Positions 1-5,478 of a DNA stretch of 5,478 nucleotides are shown here, in pieces. Position 1 is the stretch's first letter. The number at the start of each line of letters is the position of its first letter. This stretch comes from Oscillospiraceae bacterium (GTDB lineage: Bacteria; Bacillota; Clostridia; Oscillospirales; Oscillospiraceae), in NCBI GenBank assembly GCA_017400415.1, contig JAFPTE010000251.1, positions 1 through 5,478 of the forward strand, in the 5' to 3' direction. A program made the position numbers and the translations under genes. The notes beneath the pieces are model-generated. The model had not been told where the DNA came from. It was given only the letters and a program-made list of their open reading frames with translations, and ran no database searches.

Positions 1-1141
1 CTCCGACCCCCTGCTGGACTGCCGGGCCTGCAAGGCCCGTCACCGGGCCGATAAGCTCATCGGGGACGAGCACCCGGACGTGAACGTGGACGCCATGAGC
101 TTTGACGAGATGGATAAGTTCATTGCGGAGCACGAGGATATAGTCTGCCCCGTCTGCGGCAAGCATGACTTCACCCCCATCCGCAAGTTCAACCTTATGT
201 TCAAGACCGCCATCGGCGTTACGGAGGACTCCTCCTCCACCTGCTACCTGCGGCCGGAGACCGCCCAGGGCATCTTCGTGAACTTCGCCAACATCCAGCG
301 GACCACCCGCCGGAAGCTGCCCTTCGGCGTGTGCCAGGTGGGCAAGTCCTTCCGGAACGAGATCACCCCGGGCAACTTCACCTTCCGCACCAGAGAGTTC
401 GAGCAGATGGAGTGCGAGTTCTTCTGCCAGCCCGGCACGGACCTGGAGTGGTTTGCCTACTGGAAGGAATACTGCGTAAACTGGCTCAGAAGCCTGGGCA
501 TCAAGGATGAGAACCTGCGCCTCCGTGACCATGAGCCCGCCGAGCTGGCCTTTTACTCCCGTGCCACCACCGATATCGAGTACGCCTTCCCATTCACGGA
601 CTGGGGCGAGCTCTGGGGCATTGCCGACAGAACGGACTATGACCTGGGCCGTCACCAGGAGGCCAGCGGCAAGGACCTCACCTATTTCGACCAGGAGAAG
701 AACGAGCACTATATCCCCTACGTCATCGAGCCCAGCCTGGGCTGCGACAGAGTGGCCCTGGCCTTCCTGTGCGAGGCCTATGACGAGGAGCACCTGACTG
801 ACACTAACGGCAAGGAGGACGTGCGCACGGTCCTGCACCTGCACCCCTTCCTGGCCCCCTTCAAGTGCGCCGTGCTGCCCCTCTCCAAGAAGCTCTCCGA
901 GAAGGCCATGGAGCTCCGGGACACCCTGGCAAAGGACTTCATGGTGGACTTTGACGACGCCGGCTCCATCGGCAAGCGCTACCGCCGCCAGGACGAGATC
1001 GGCACCCCCTTCTGCGTCACCTATGACTTCGAGAGCGAGACCGACGGCTGCGTCACCGTCCGTGACCGTGACACCATGGAGCAGATCCGCATCAGGATGG
1101 AGGAGCTCCCCGCCTACATCGCCGAGAAGATAAAGTTCTGA
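1..1141 (+). CDS. glyQS: Glycine--tRNA ligase, single-chain (alpha2) class II type, 5'-truncated by the window edge
   Basis: This cytoplasmic enzyme charges tRNA-Gly with glycine using ATP. The reading frame is open from base 2, so the start codon lies upstream. 379 residues are visible, and the family is usually about 460, so roughly 80-90 N-terminal residues including class II motif 1 are missing. Two Cys pairs, CRAC (20-31) and CPVC (146-157), look like the zinc-binding insertion of this subfamily. Class II motif 2 is visible as FRNE (350-361) followed by EFEQME (395-412). Motif 3 is EPSLGCDR (728-751), with Cys where Val is more usual. The C-terminal anticodon-binding domain begins near HPFLAPFK (about 842) and carries the conserved IGKRYRRQDEIGTP (968-1009). 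The stop is TGA at 1139-1141. Codon use is strongly biased (Lys almost all AAG, Ile mostly ATC), as expected of a highly expressed gene. The next gene starts 1 nt after the stop. The identification is secure; the 5' end and any T-box leader are out of view. Confidence 0.97.
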   Translation, partial: SDPLLDCRACKARHRADKLIGDEHPDVNVDAMSFDEMDKFIAEHEDIVCPVCGKHDFTPIRKFNLMFKTAIGVTEDSSSTCYLRPETAQGIFVNFANIQRTTRRKLPFGVCQVGKSFRNEITPGNFTFRTREFEQMECEFFCQPGTDLEWFAYWKEYCVNWLRSLGIKDENLRLRDHEPAELAFYSRATTDIEYAFPFTDWGELWGIADRTDYDLGRHQEASGKDLTYFDQEKNEHYIPYVIEPSLGCDRVALAFLCEAYDEEHLTDTNGKEDVRTVLHLHPFLAPFKCAVLPLSKKLSEKAMELRDTLAKDFMVDFDDAGSIGKRYRRQDEIGTPFCVTYDFESETDGCVTVRDRDTMEQIRIRMEELPAYIAEKIKF

Positions 1142-1142
1142 T

Positions 1143-3017
1143 ATGACCTCCCGCCGGAACCTGTTCGTAAAAGAGAAAAAGGAAAACCCCACCCGCATCC
1201 CGCCCCGTCTTTTCGGGGCCATGCGGGTTTTGGGGTTTATAAGCCTGCCCTTCTTCCCCCTCATGTGCCTTTTCGTCATGGACTACATGAACTGCGGGAA
1301 GCTGGAAAAGCTCCTGACCTTCGTTTCCGAGCACCCCATGAGCCTTGCTTTTGAGGTGCTGACGGTGGAGGTGCTTTTCCTGGCCCTGCTGCTTCTTTTC
1401 GGCTCCGGCGCCGCCGCCGGAGGGGTATTCGGCGCCCTCTCCCTGATTTTCGCCTATGTGAACTACACCAAAACCGCCCTGAACGGGGACCATTTTCACC
1501 CCCGGGATATTACCATGGCAGGCTCCCTGGAGGGCCTGGGTGGCTTCATCTCCGGCCATGTGCCCGTCTGGTTTGTGCTGGGGGCCGCCGTTATCGTCCT
1601 CTGGGTGGTGTTCCTGGCCCTGTCCCGGGCAAATCTGCCCCTTAAAATTCTGGGCCGCCTGCCCCTGCTCCTGGTCCTGTGCCTGTGCCTGGGCCTGGGC
1701 TTCGGCACCATGGAAAGGTCCGCCCGGGTCCTGGAGGTTTTCGGCATGTCCTTTATGGACGCCGCCCTCCAGTCCTCCAACTACCGGGCCAACGGCTTCG
1801 TGGGGGCCTTCACCATAAACACGCTCATGATGAATATCTCCGAGCCGGAGGGCTACAGTCGGGAGCTCATCGAGGGCCTCCTGTCCGGCTGTGAGGCCGT
1901 GCCCAGGGCGGAGGGGGCTCCCCTCTATGACGTTATCGTGGTCCTCAGCGAGAGCTTTTTTGACGTGCGCTCCCTGCCGGGCACGGAGTTTTCCGCAAAT
2001 CCCCTCGAAAACTTTGGCAGGATAATAAAGCTCCCCGGGGCATACAGCGGAAAGATGTACTCCTCCGCCTCCGGCGGCGGCACGGTCCGGCCGGAGTTTG
2101 AGATTCTGACGGGCCTCTCGGCGGACTACCTTTACGACGTGGCCAGCCCCTATGAGCTGGTGAGCGGCACCGTGGAGTCCTACGTTCAGAACTACGCCCG
2201 GGCCGGGTACTATACGGCTGCGGTGCATCCCTATATAAGAAGCTTTTACAGCCGGGATTCCGCCTATCCCTTCCTGGGCTTTGCGGATTTCTTCGCCCGG
2301 GAGGAGGTCTGCAGCATGACGGAGCCCCGGTACCGCCGGGGCCTCGTGACGGACGATACCACCCTCCGGGCCATGGAAAAGGTCCTGGAGGAGCATCCGG
2401 AGCCGGTCTTCCTGCTGGCCATGACCATGGAGTGCCACCAGCCCTACACTCCCCAGCCCGACGACGAAAACCCCATAACCGTAACAAATTCCGCCCTGGA
2501 TGAGGCCACCCTGGGCCTTGTGACCGTGTACGCCAACGGTCTTGCGGAGGCGGACCGGATGCTGGGAGACCTGGTGGATTACATCGACTCCCGCCAGAGG
2601 CCCACGGTCCTGCTGTTTTTCGGGGACCATATACCCTCCCTGGGAGCGGGCCAGGCCGCCTACCGCCAGTCCGGCGCCATCGGCGGGGGGATGGATTACT
2701 GGCTGGAGCAGGAGTACCTGTACTCCGCCCCCTTCATAATCTACACCAACACCGGGGCGGAAACGGACCTTCTGAAAAAGGAGGACAACAAGGTATCCTC
2801 CTATTACCTTCTGGATATAATCGCCGACATGACCGGCTTTGAGAAGACCCGGTACATGAGCCTTCTGGAGGAGCTGTACGGGCAGATACCCTATTATAAC
2901 CTGCGGCTGGAGCTGCCGGCCAACCCCGTCCGGGACCGGCTGGGGCGCATCCACCGCTACATAACCTATGACCGCCTGCTGGGCAAAAAATGGAGCGTGA
3001 GCGCAGATGGAAAATGA
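1143..3017 (+). CDS. LTA synthase-family (LtaS-like) membrane sulfatase-fold enzyme
   Basis: This is a 624-residue membrane protein, close to the usual length of lipoteichoic acid synthases (about 600-650). The basic N-terminus (residues 1-29) should be cytoplasmic. Five hydrophobic segments follow at about 29-48, 68-88, 90-108, 140-160 and 172-189, leaving an extracellular C-terminal catalytic domain from about residue 260. Family active-site landmarks are present: the metal-ligand Glu in VIVVLSESFFD (E270), the catalytic Thr in SGGGTVRPEFEILTG (T314), a substrate-site His in ECHQPY (H432), and the metal-binding pair in FFGDHIP (D495, H496). HPYIRSFYSRD (362-372) fits the substrate-binding segment, with Tyr where S. 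aureus LtaS has Trp. Known family members transfer glycerol-phosphate from phosphatidylglycerol to a glycolipid anchor or growing chain. Whether this one makes LTA, primes it, or modifies another polymer cannot be told, so I give no symbol. The ATG lies 1 nt after the glyQS stop with only a weak upstream GAGAAG, which suggests translational coupling. The 3' end overlaps the next gene by 11 nt. Confidence 0.9.
   Translation: MTSRRNLFVKEKKENPTRIPPRLFGAMRVLGFISLPFFPLMCLFVMDYMNCGKLEKLLTFVSEHPMSLAFEVLTVEVLFLALLLLFGSGAAAGGVFGALSLIFAYVNYTKTALNGDHFHPRDITMAGSLEGLGGFISGHVPVWFVLGAAVIVLWVVFLALSRANLPLKILGRLPLLLVLCLCLGLGFGTMERSARVLEVFGMSFMDAALQSSNYRANGFVGAFTINTLMMNISEPEGYSRELIEGLLSGCEAVPRAEGAPLYDVIVVLSESFFDVRSLPGTEFSANPLENFGRIIKLPGAYSGKMYSSASGGGTVRPEFEILTGLSADYLYDVASPYELVSGTVESYVQNYARAGYYTAAVHPYIRSFYSRDSAYPFLGFADFFAREEVCSMTEPRYRRGLVTDDTTLRAMEKVLEEHPEPVFLLAMTMECHQPYTPQPDDENPITVTNSALDEATLGLVTVYANGLAEADRMLGDLVDYIDSRQRPTVLLFFGDHIPSLGAGQAAYRQSGAIGGGMDYWLEQEYLYSAPFIIYTNTGAETDLLKKEDNKVSSYYLLDIIADMTGFEKTRYMSLLEELYGQIPYYNLRLELPANPVRDRLGRIHRYITYDRLLGKKWSVSADGK
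1677..1700 (+). repeat. Short hexamer tandem repeat inside TM5 of the LtaS-like gene
   Basis: Two copies of CTGTGC are followed directly by two copies of CTGGGC, in frame, encoding alternating Leu-Cys-Leu-Cys-Leu-Gly-Leu-Gly (residues 179-186) in the fifth membrane segment. The unit is two codons long, so gain or loss of one copy would keep the frame. It may simply reflect codon bias in a Leu-rich helix. Confidence 0.5.
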
Positions 3018-3369
3018 AGATCTGACCACGGGCCAGGAGTTCGTGAAGAAGATACGGCCCCTGGGGGCCGCCCTGTTTCTGATTCTCTTTGCGGTGGTGA
3101 CGGTTTTCCTCTTCACCGCCAAGGGGGTGGAGGTGGAGGGCTACGTGCCCCCTCAGACCGGGTCCTATTACTCCGCACATGTGGAGGAGCTTATGGAGGA
3201 GGTGCGGGATAATCTCCTGCCCGCCGCCGGGGTGGAGGGCGTGGAGCTTGAGCTCTGGCATGAGAGGATCCTGGTGACCGGTACGGAGGAGCAGCTCCGC
3301 CGGGCCCGGCAGGCCATAATACATTATTACGACAGCAGATTCTTTGACTTCATCACCAAGCGGGAGTGA
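3007..3369 (+). CDS. Small single-pass membrane protein of unknown function
   Basis: I do not recognise the family of this 120-residue protein. A short N-terminus with basic residues just before the membrane (K14, K15, R17) leads into one hydrophobic helix at about 18-38. By the positive-inside rule this places the N-terminus in the cytoplasm and the remaining 80 or so residues outside. The outer part has an acidic helix-like segment (about 57-70), two probable short strands (ELELW about 80-84, RILVTG 87-92) and an amphipathic helix rich in Arg, Gln and Tyr (about 94-110), which suggests a small alpha/beta domain. There is no lipobox, Cys or obvious catalytic motif. The ATG overlaps the last 11 nt of the LtaS-like gene in another frame; GGAG at 2992-2995 is a plausible ribosome binding site. 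It ends 2 nt before mnmE. Both overlapping neighbours are real genes and codon use matches theirs (ATA for 3 of 6 Ile), so it is very probably expressed. A partner role for the LtaS-like enzyme is only a guess from position and topology. Confidence 0.85.
   Translation: MENEDLTTGQEFVKKIRPLGAALFLILFAVVTVFLFTAKGVEVEGYVPPQTGSYYSAHVEELMEEVRDNLLPAAGVEGVELELWHERILVTGTEEQLRRARQAIIHYYDSRFFDFITKRE
3362..3366 (+). promoter_or_regulatory. Ribosome binding site that decides the mnmE start
   Basis: GGGAG lies 5 nt before the ATG at 3372. An in-frame GTG at 3366 would overlap the upstream stop as GTGA, but the GGGAG runs into it and leaves no usable spacing. The ATG also gives the usual short lead of two residues before the conserved DTIAAL, so ATG 3372 is preferred. 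Confidence 0.6.
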
Positions 3370-3371
3370 CT

Positions 3372-4727
3372 ATGGAAGACACCATCGCCGCCCTGGGAAC
3401 TGCGCCGGGAAAGGCCGCCCTGGCCGTCCTGCGGCTCTCCGGGCCGGATACATTTAAAATAACGGACCGGGTCTTCCGGGCAAAATGCGGCCTGCCCGCC
3501 GGGGAGCGCCGCCCGGGCAGGCTCTACTTCGGGGAGCTTCTGGATAAAACCGGCGCCGTGGTGGACCTGTGCCTGGCGGTGGTAAGCCGTGCCCCCATGA
3601 GCTACACGGGGGAGGATACGGCGGAGCTCCACTGCCACGGGTCGCCCGCCCTGGCTGCGGTGGCTCTGGAGTCCCTCTTCGCCGCCGGAGCCCGGCAGGC
3701 CCGGGCAGGGGAGTTTACCAAACGGGCCTTTCTGAACGGGAAAAAGGACCTGACGGAGGCGGAGGCCGTGGCGGACATGGTGGACGCCGCCTCTCCCGCC
3801 GCCCTGCGGGTGGCCGCCGCCCAGCTGGGGGGCAACGTCTCCGGCCGGGTGCAGGAGGTTTATGAGGCCCTTCTGGAGGCCTCCAGCCGCTTCGGCGCCG
3901 CCGTGGATTTCCCCGACGACGGGGTGGAGCCCTGGGAGACCCGGGAGCTCCTTGAAAAGCTCCGGGGGGCGGAGGAGAAGCTCCGGGGCCTTCTGGCCAC
4001 CTACGACCGGGGCAGGTTTCTGAACGCCGGAGTGCCCACCGCCATTGTGGGCAAGCCCAACGTGGGAAAATCCACCCTGCTTAACGCCCTGCTGGGCTAT
4101 GACAGGGCCATCGTCACCGCCGCCCCGGGCACCACCCGGGATACGGTCAGCGAGACCGCCGCCATCTCCGGGGTCACCCTTCGCCTGTGCGATACGGCGG
4201 GGCTCCGGGAAACGGCTGACCCCATCGAGGGGGAGGGGGTGCGCCGGGCCAGGAACGCCGCCCGGGATTCGGCCCTGGTCCTGGCTGTGCTGGACTCCTC
4301 CCGGCCCATGGAGCCGGAGGATCATGAGACTCTGGAGCTCCTGCGGTCCGCCCCCGCCGGTGCCCTCATCATAAACAAGACCGACCTGCCCCGGGCTCTG
4401 GAGATGCCGGAATGGTCCGGTCCCGCCTTTGAGCTTTCCGCAAAGAGCGGCCGGGGGCTGGACTCCCTCCGGGACTGGATAGGCCGGAGCTTCGGCCTTT
4501 CCGATTCCTCCGGCGCCGTTCTCACCAATGCCCGGCAGGCGGAGTGCACTTCCCGGGCTCTGGAGGCCGTTTCCGCCGCCGTCCGGGCCCTGGAGGAGGG
4601 CGTTACGGAGGATGCGGCCCTGACGATACTGGAGGAGGGCACCGACGCCGTGGCCTCCATCCTGGGCAAAAACCTCCGGGAGGACCTGGTAAGCGATATT
4701 TTTTCCAGATTTTGCGTGGGAAAATAG
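3372..4727 (+). CDS. mnmE: tRNA uridine-34 5-carboxymethylaminomethyl modification GTPase MnmE (TrmE)
   Basis: MnmE works with MnmG to install the cmnm5 group on wobble uridine of tRNAs reading NNA/NNG codons, using a methylene-folate, GTP and potassium. The 451-residue length matches the family (E. coli 454). The N-terminal folate-binding domain is marked by DTIAALGTAPG (3-13), YTGEDTAELHCHG (78-90) and GEFTKRAFLNGKKDL (113-127). The helical domain then leads to the inserted G domain: G1 GKPNVGKS (227-234, with N230 at the potassium-coordinating position), G2 TTRDT (254-258), G3 DTAG followed by LRE (274-280, E280 at the catalytic switch II Glu), G4 NKTD (335-338), and SAK (356-358). The C-terminus is FCVGK, the family's conserved FCIGK-type tail with the Cys kept. 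All key residues are present, so it should be functional. It is the last gene of the packed block and stops at TAG 4725-4727. The usual Firmicute neighbours (rnpA, yidC, jag upstream; mnmG downstream) are absent here. Confidence 0.97.
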   Translation: MEDTIAALGTAPGKAALAVLRLSGPDTFKITDRVFRAKCGLPAGERRPGRLYFGELLDKTGAVVDLCLAVVSRAPMSYTGEDTAELHCHGSPALAAVALESLFAAGARQARAGEFTKRAFLNGKKDLTEAEAVADMVDAASPAALRVAAAQLGGNVSGRVQEVYEALLEASSRFGAAVDFPDDGVEPWETRELLEKLRGAEEKLRGLLATYDRGRFLNAGVPTAIVGKPNVGKSTLLNALLGYDRAIVTAAPGTTRDTVSETAAISGVTLRLCDTAGLRETADPIEGEGVRRARNAARDSALVLAVLDSSRPMEPEDHETLELLRSAPAGALIINKTDLPRALEMPEWSGPAFELSAKSGRGLDSLRDWIGRSFGLSDSSGAVLTNARQAECTSRALEAVSAAVRALEEGVTEDAALTILEEGTDAVASILGKNLREDLVSDIFSRFCVGK

Positions 4728-4735
4728 GAAATCTC

Positions 4736-4764
4736 TTGCAATTGGCGTTCAGCACTGCTATAAT
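4736..4764 (+). promoter_or_regulatory. Sigma-A-type promoter for ppdK with extended -10
   Basis: A -35-like TTGCAA (4736-4741, 4 of 6 to consensus) is separated by exactly 17 nt from a perfect TATAAT (4759-4764). This is immediately preceded by TGC (4756-4758), giving the extended -10 form TGnTATAAT. The transcription start would fall near 4770-4772, leaving a leader of about 58 nt before the ppdK ATG. The element begins only 9 nt after the mnmE stop and stands out from the GC-rich surroundings. It implies strong ppdK transcription independent of the upstream operon. Confidence 0.88.
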
Positions 4765-4766
4765 AA

Positions 4767-4802
4767 CTTAGTTAGATATGCACAAAATCAGCATACGTTA
4801 AG
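4767..4802 (+). repeat. AT-rich interrupted inverted repeat at the ppdK transcription start/leader
   Basis: TATGC (4777-4781) and GCATA (4791-4795) form a perfect 5-bp inverted repeat around a 9-nt loop. An outer arm CTTAG (4767-4771) can pair with TTAAG (4798-4802) with one G-U pair. The repeat straddles and follows the predicted start site, so it could be an operator or a weak leader hairpin. It is too AT-rich and lacks the U-tract for an intrinsic terminator. It may be chance. Confidence 0.3.
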
Positions 4803-4810
4803 AATATTTC

Positions 4811-4818
4811 AGAGGAGG
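4811..4818 (+). promoter_or_regulatory. Strong ribosome binding site of ppdK
   Basis: AGAGGAGG lies 10 nt before the ATG at 4829 and is nearly fully complementary to the 16S rRNA 3' end. It is the best Shine-Dalgarno in the window, in line with high expression of ppdK, and it fixes the start. Confidence 0.9.
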
Positions 4819-4828
4819 ATTAGCACAA

Positions 4829-5478
4829 ATGAGCAAGAAGTACGTCTACCTTTTCTCCGAGGGCAACGCAAACATGCGTGAGCTCCTGGGCGGAAAGGGC
4901 GCAAACCTGGCCGAGATGACAAACATCGGCCTCCCCGTACCCCAGGGCTTCACCATCACCACCGAGGCCTGCACCCAGTACTATGAGGACGGCCGCCAGA
5001 TCAACGACTCCATTATGGCTGAGGTCATGGAGTATGTTGACAAGCTGGAGAAGATCACCGGCAAAAGGTTCGGCGACAAGGAAAACCCCCTGCTGGTATC
5101 CGTCCGCTCCGGCGCCCGGGCCTCCATGCCCGGCATGATGGACACCATTCTGAACCTGGGCCTCAATGAAGAGGTCGTCCGGGTCATGGCTGCCAAGAGC
5201 GGCAATCCCCGCTGGGCGTGGGACTGCTATCGCCGCTTTATCCAGATGTATTCCGACGTGGTCATGGAGGTGGGCAAGAAGTACTTCGAGGAGCTCATCG
5301 ACGCCATGAAGGCCAAGAAGGGCGTGAAGCTGGATGTGGAGCTGAATGCAGAGGACCTGCATGAGCTGGCTGAGCAGTTCAAGGCCGAGTACAAGGCCAA
5401 GCTGGGCGTGGACTTCCCCTCCGACCCCAAGGAGCAGCTGGTGGGCGCCATCAAGGCCGTGTTCCGCTCCTGGGACAA
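4829..5478 (+). CDS. ppdK: Pyruvate, phosphate dikinase, N-terminal part (runs off the right edge)
   Basis: The enzyme interconverts ATP, phosphate and pyruvate with AMP, pyrophosphate and PEP. In clostridial anaerobes it commonly serves PPi-linked glycolysis or PEP/pyruvate balance in the cytoplasm. 216 codons are visible and no stop is reached; the family is about 870-880 residues, so this is the first quarter, within the N-terminal ATP-grasp nucleotide-binding domain. Recognisable elements are EGNANMRELLGGKGANLAEM (11-30), the VPQGFTITTEA stretch (37-47), the hallmark SVRSGARASMPGMMDTILNL (91-110), RRFIQMYSDVVMEV (135-148), and VFRSWD at the edge. K23 and R93 correspond to the ATP-contacting K22 and R92 of the Clostridium symbiosum enzyme. 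The central phospho-His domain and the C-terminal PEP/pyruvate barrel are outside the window. It has its own extended -10 promoter and strong ribosome binding site. Ile is never ATA (0 of 9) and Lys is almost always AAG, as in highly expressed genes. Confidence 0.97.
   Translation, partial: MSKKYVYLFSEGNANMRELLGGKGANLAEMTNIGLPVPQGFTITTEACTQYYEDGRQINDSIMAEVMEYVDKLEKITGKRFGDKENPLLVSVRSGARASMPGMMDTILNLGLNEEVVRVMAAKSGNPRWAWDCYRRFIQMYSDVVMEVGKKYFEELIDAMKAKKGVKLDVELNAEDLHELAEQFKAEYKAKLGVDFPSDPKEQLVGAIKAVFRSWD

Larger units (their letters stand above)
1..4727 (+). other. Probable four-gene operon glyQS - LtaS-like - small membrane protein - mnmE
   Basis: All four genes are co-directional. Junctions are a 1-nt gap (1142), an 11-nt overlap (3007-3017) and a 2-nt gap (3370-3371), leaving no room for promoters or terminators between them except inside coding sequence. 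Cotranscription and translational coupling are inferred from this spacing. The 5' limit is outside the window. No GC-rich hairpin with a U-tract follows mnmE, so some readthrough toward ppdK is possible. Confidence 0.75.

Noticed and set aside
80..82. GTG at 80 as the start of the glycyl-tRNA synthetase gene
   Set aside because: The same frame is open to base 2 and encodes the conserved CRAC Cys pair upstream, so the gene is cut by the window edge rather than starting here.
1092..3122. Long open frame of 676 codons on the - strand opposite the LtaS-like gene
   Set aside because: It mirrors the LtaS-like gene, whose membrane segments and active-site motifs are clear. The antisense translation is Gly/His/Gln-rich low complexity with no recognisable domain, as expected from a GC-biased codon pattern read in reverse.
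3366..3371. GTG start for mnmE giving a 4-nt GTGA overlap with the upstream stop
   Set aside because: The only nearby ribosome binding site, GGGAG at 3362-3366, overlaps this GTG and is well spaced only for ATG 3372.
3327..4325. Open frame of 332 codons on the - strand opposite mnmE
   Set aside because: It is a shadow of mnmE, with Gly/Pro-rich composition and no domain. The + strand frame carries all MnmE motifs.
4701..4724. Possible terminator after mnmE: TTTTCC (4701-4706) pairing with GGAAAA (4719-4724)
   Set aside because: The stem is only 6 bp and AT-rich, it has a 12-nt loop, it lies inside the coding sequence and it has no following U-tract, so it does not look like an intrinsic terminator.
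4820..5362. Open frame of 180 codons on the - strand opposite ppdK
   Set aside because: It overlaps a certain ppdK N-terminus and covers that gene's ribosome binding site end. The translation is not recognisable and it has no promoter context.

Overview
The window is a gene-dense, GC-rich stretch with every gene on the + strand. It looks like the chromosome of an anaerobic Firmicute, most probably an Oscillospiraceae/Ruminococcaceae-type gut clostridium. That placement is inferred from three things: a single-chain, zinc-site-type glycyl-tRNA synthetase, a clostridial-style pyruvate,phosphate dikinase, and an LtaS-like five-pass membrane sulfatase-fold enzyme. I could not run a database search.

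Region 1 (1-4727) reads as one tightly packed operon of four genes: the 3' part of glycyl-tRNA synthetase (glyQS), an LTA-synthase-family membrane enzyme, a small single-pass membrane protein of unknown function, and the tRNA wobble-uridine modification GTPase mnmE. The junctions are a 1-nt gap, an 11-nt overlap and a 2-nt gap, so translational coupling is likely. No terminator or promoter is visible inside this block, and its 5' end lies outside the window.

Region 2 (4728-4828) is the only intergenic space. It holds a strong sigma-A-type promoter (TTGCAA, 17-nt spacer, extended -10 TGC-TATAAT), an AT-rich inverted repeat next to the probable transcription start, and a strong Shine-Dalgarno sequence.

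Region 3 (4829-5478) is the N-terminal quarter of pyruvate,phosphate dikinase (ppdK), which runs off the right edge.

Together the genes combine translation (charging of tRNA-Gly and wobble modification), an envelope-polymer enzyme with a possible small partner, and, as a separate transcription unit, a central-carbon enzyme linking PEP and pyruvate. Most of this is housekeeping. The less ordinary points are the company mnmE keeps, the uncharacterised small membrane protein between the LtaS-like enzyme and mnmE, and a codon-usage contrast between the outer genes (glyQS, ppdK) and the three inner ones. I see no mobile element, CRISPR array, tRNA or rRNA.
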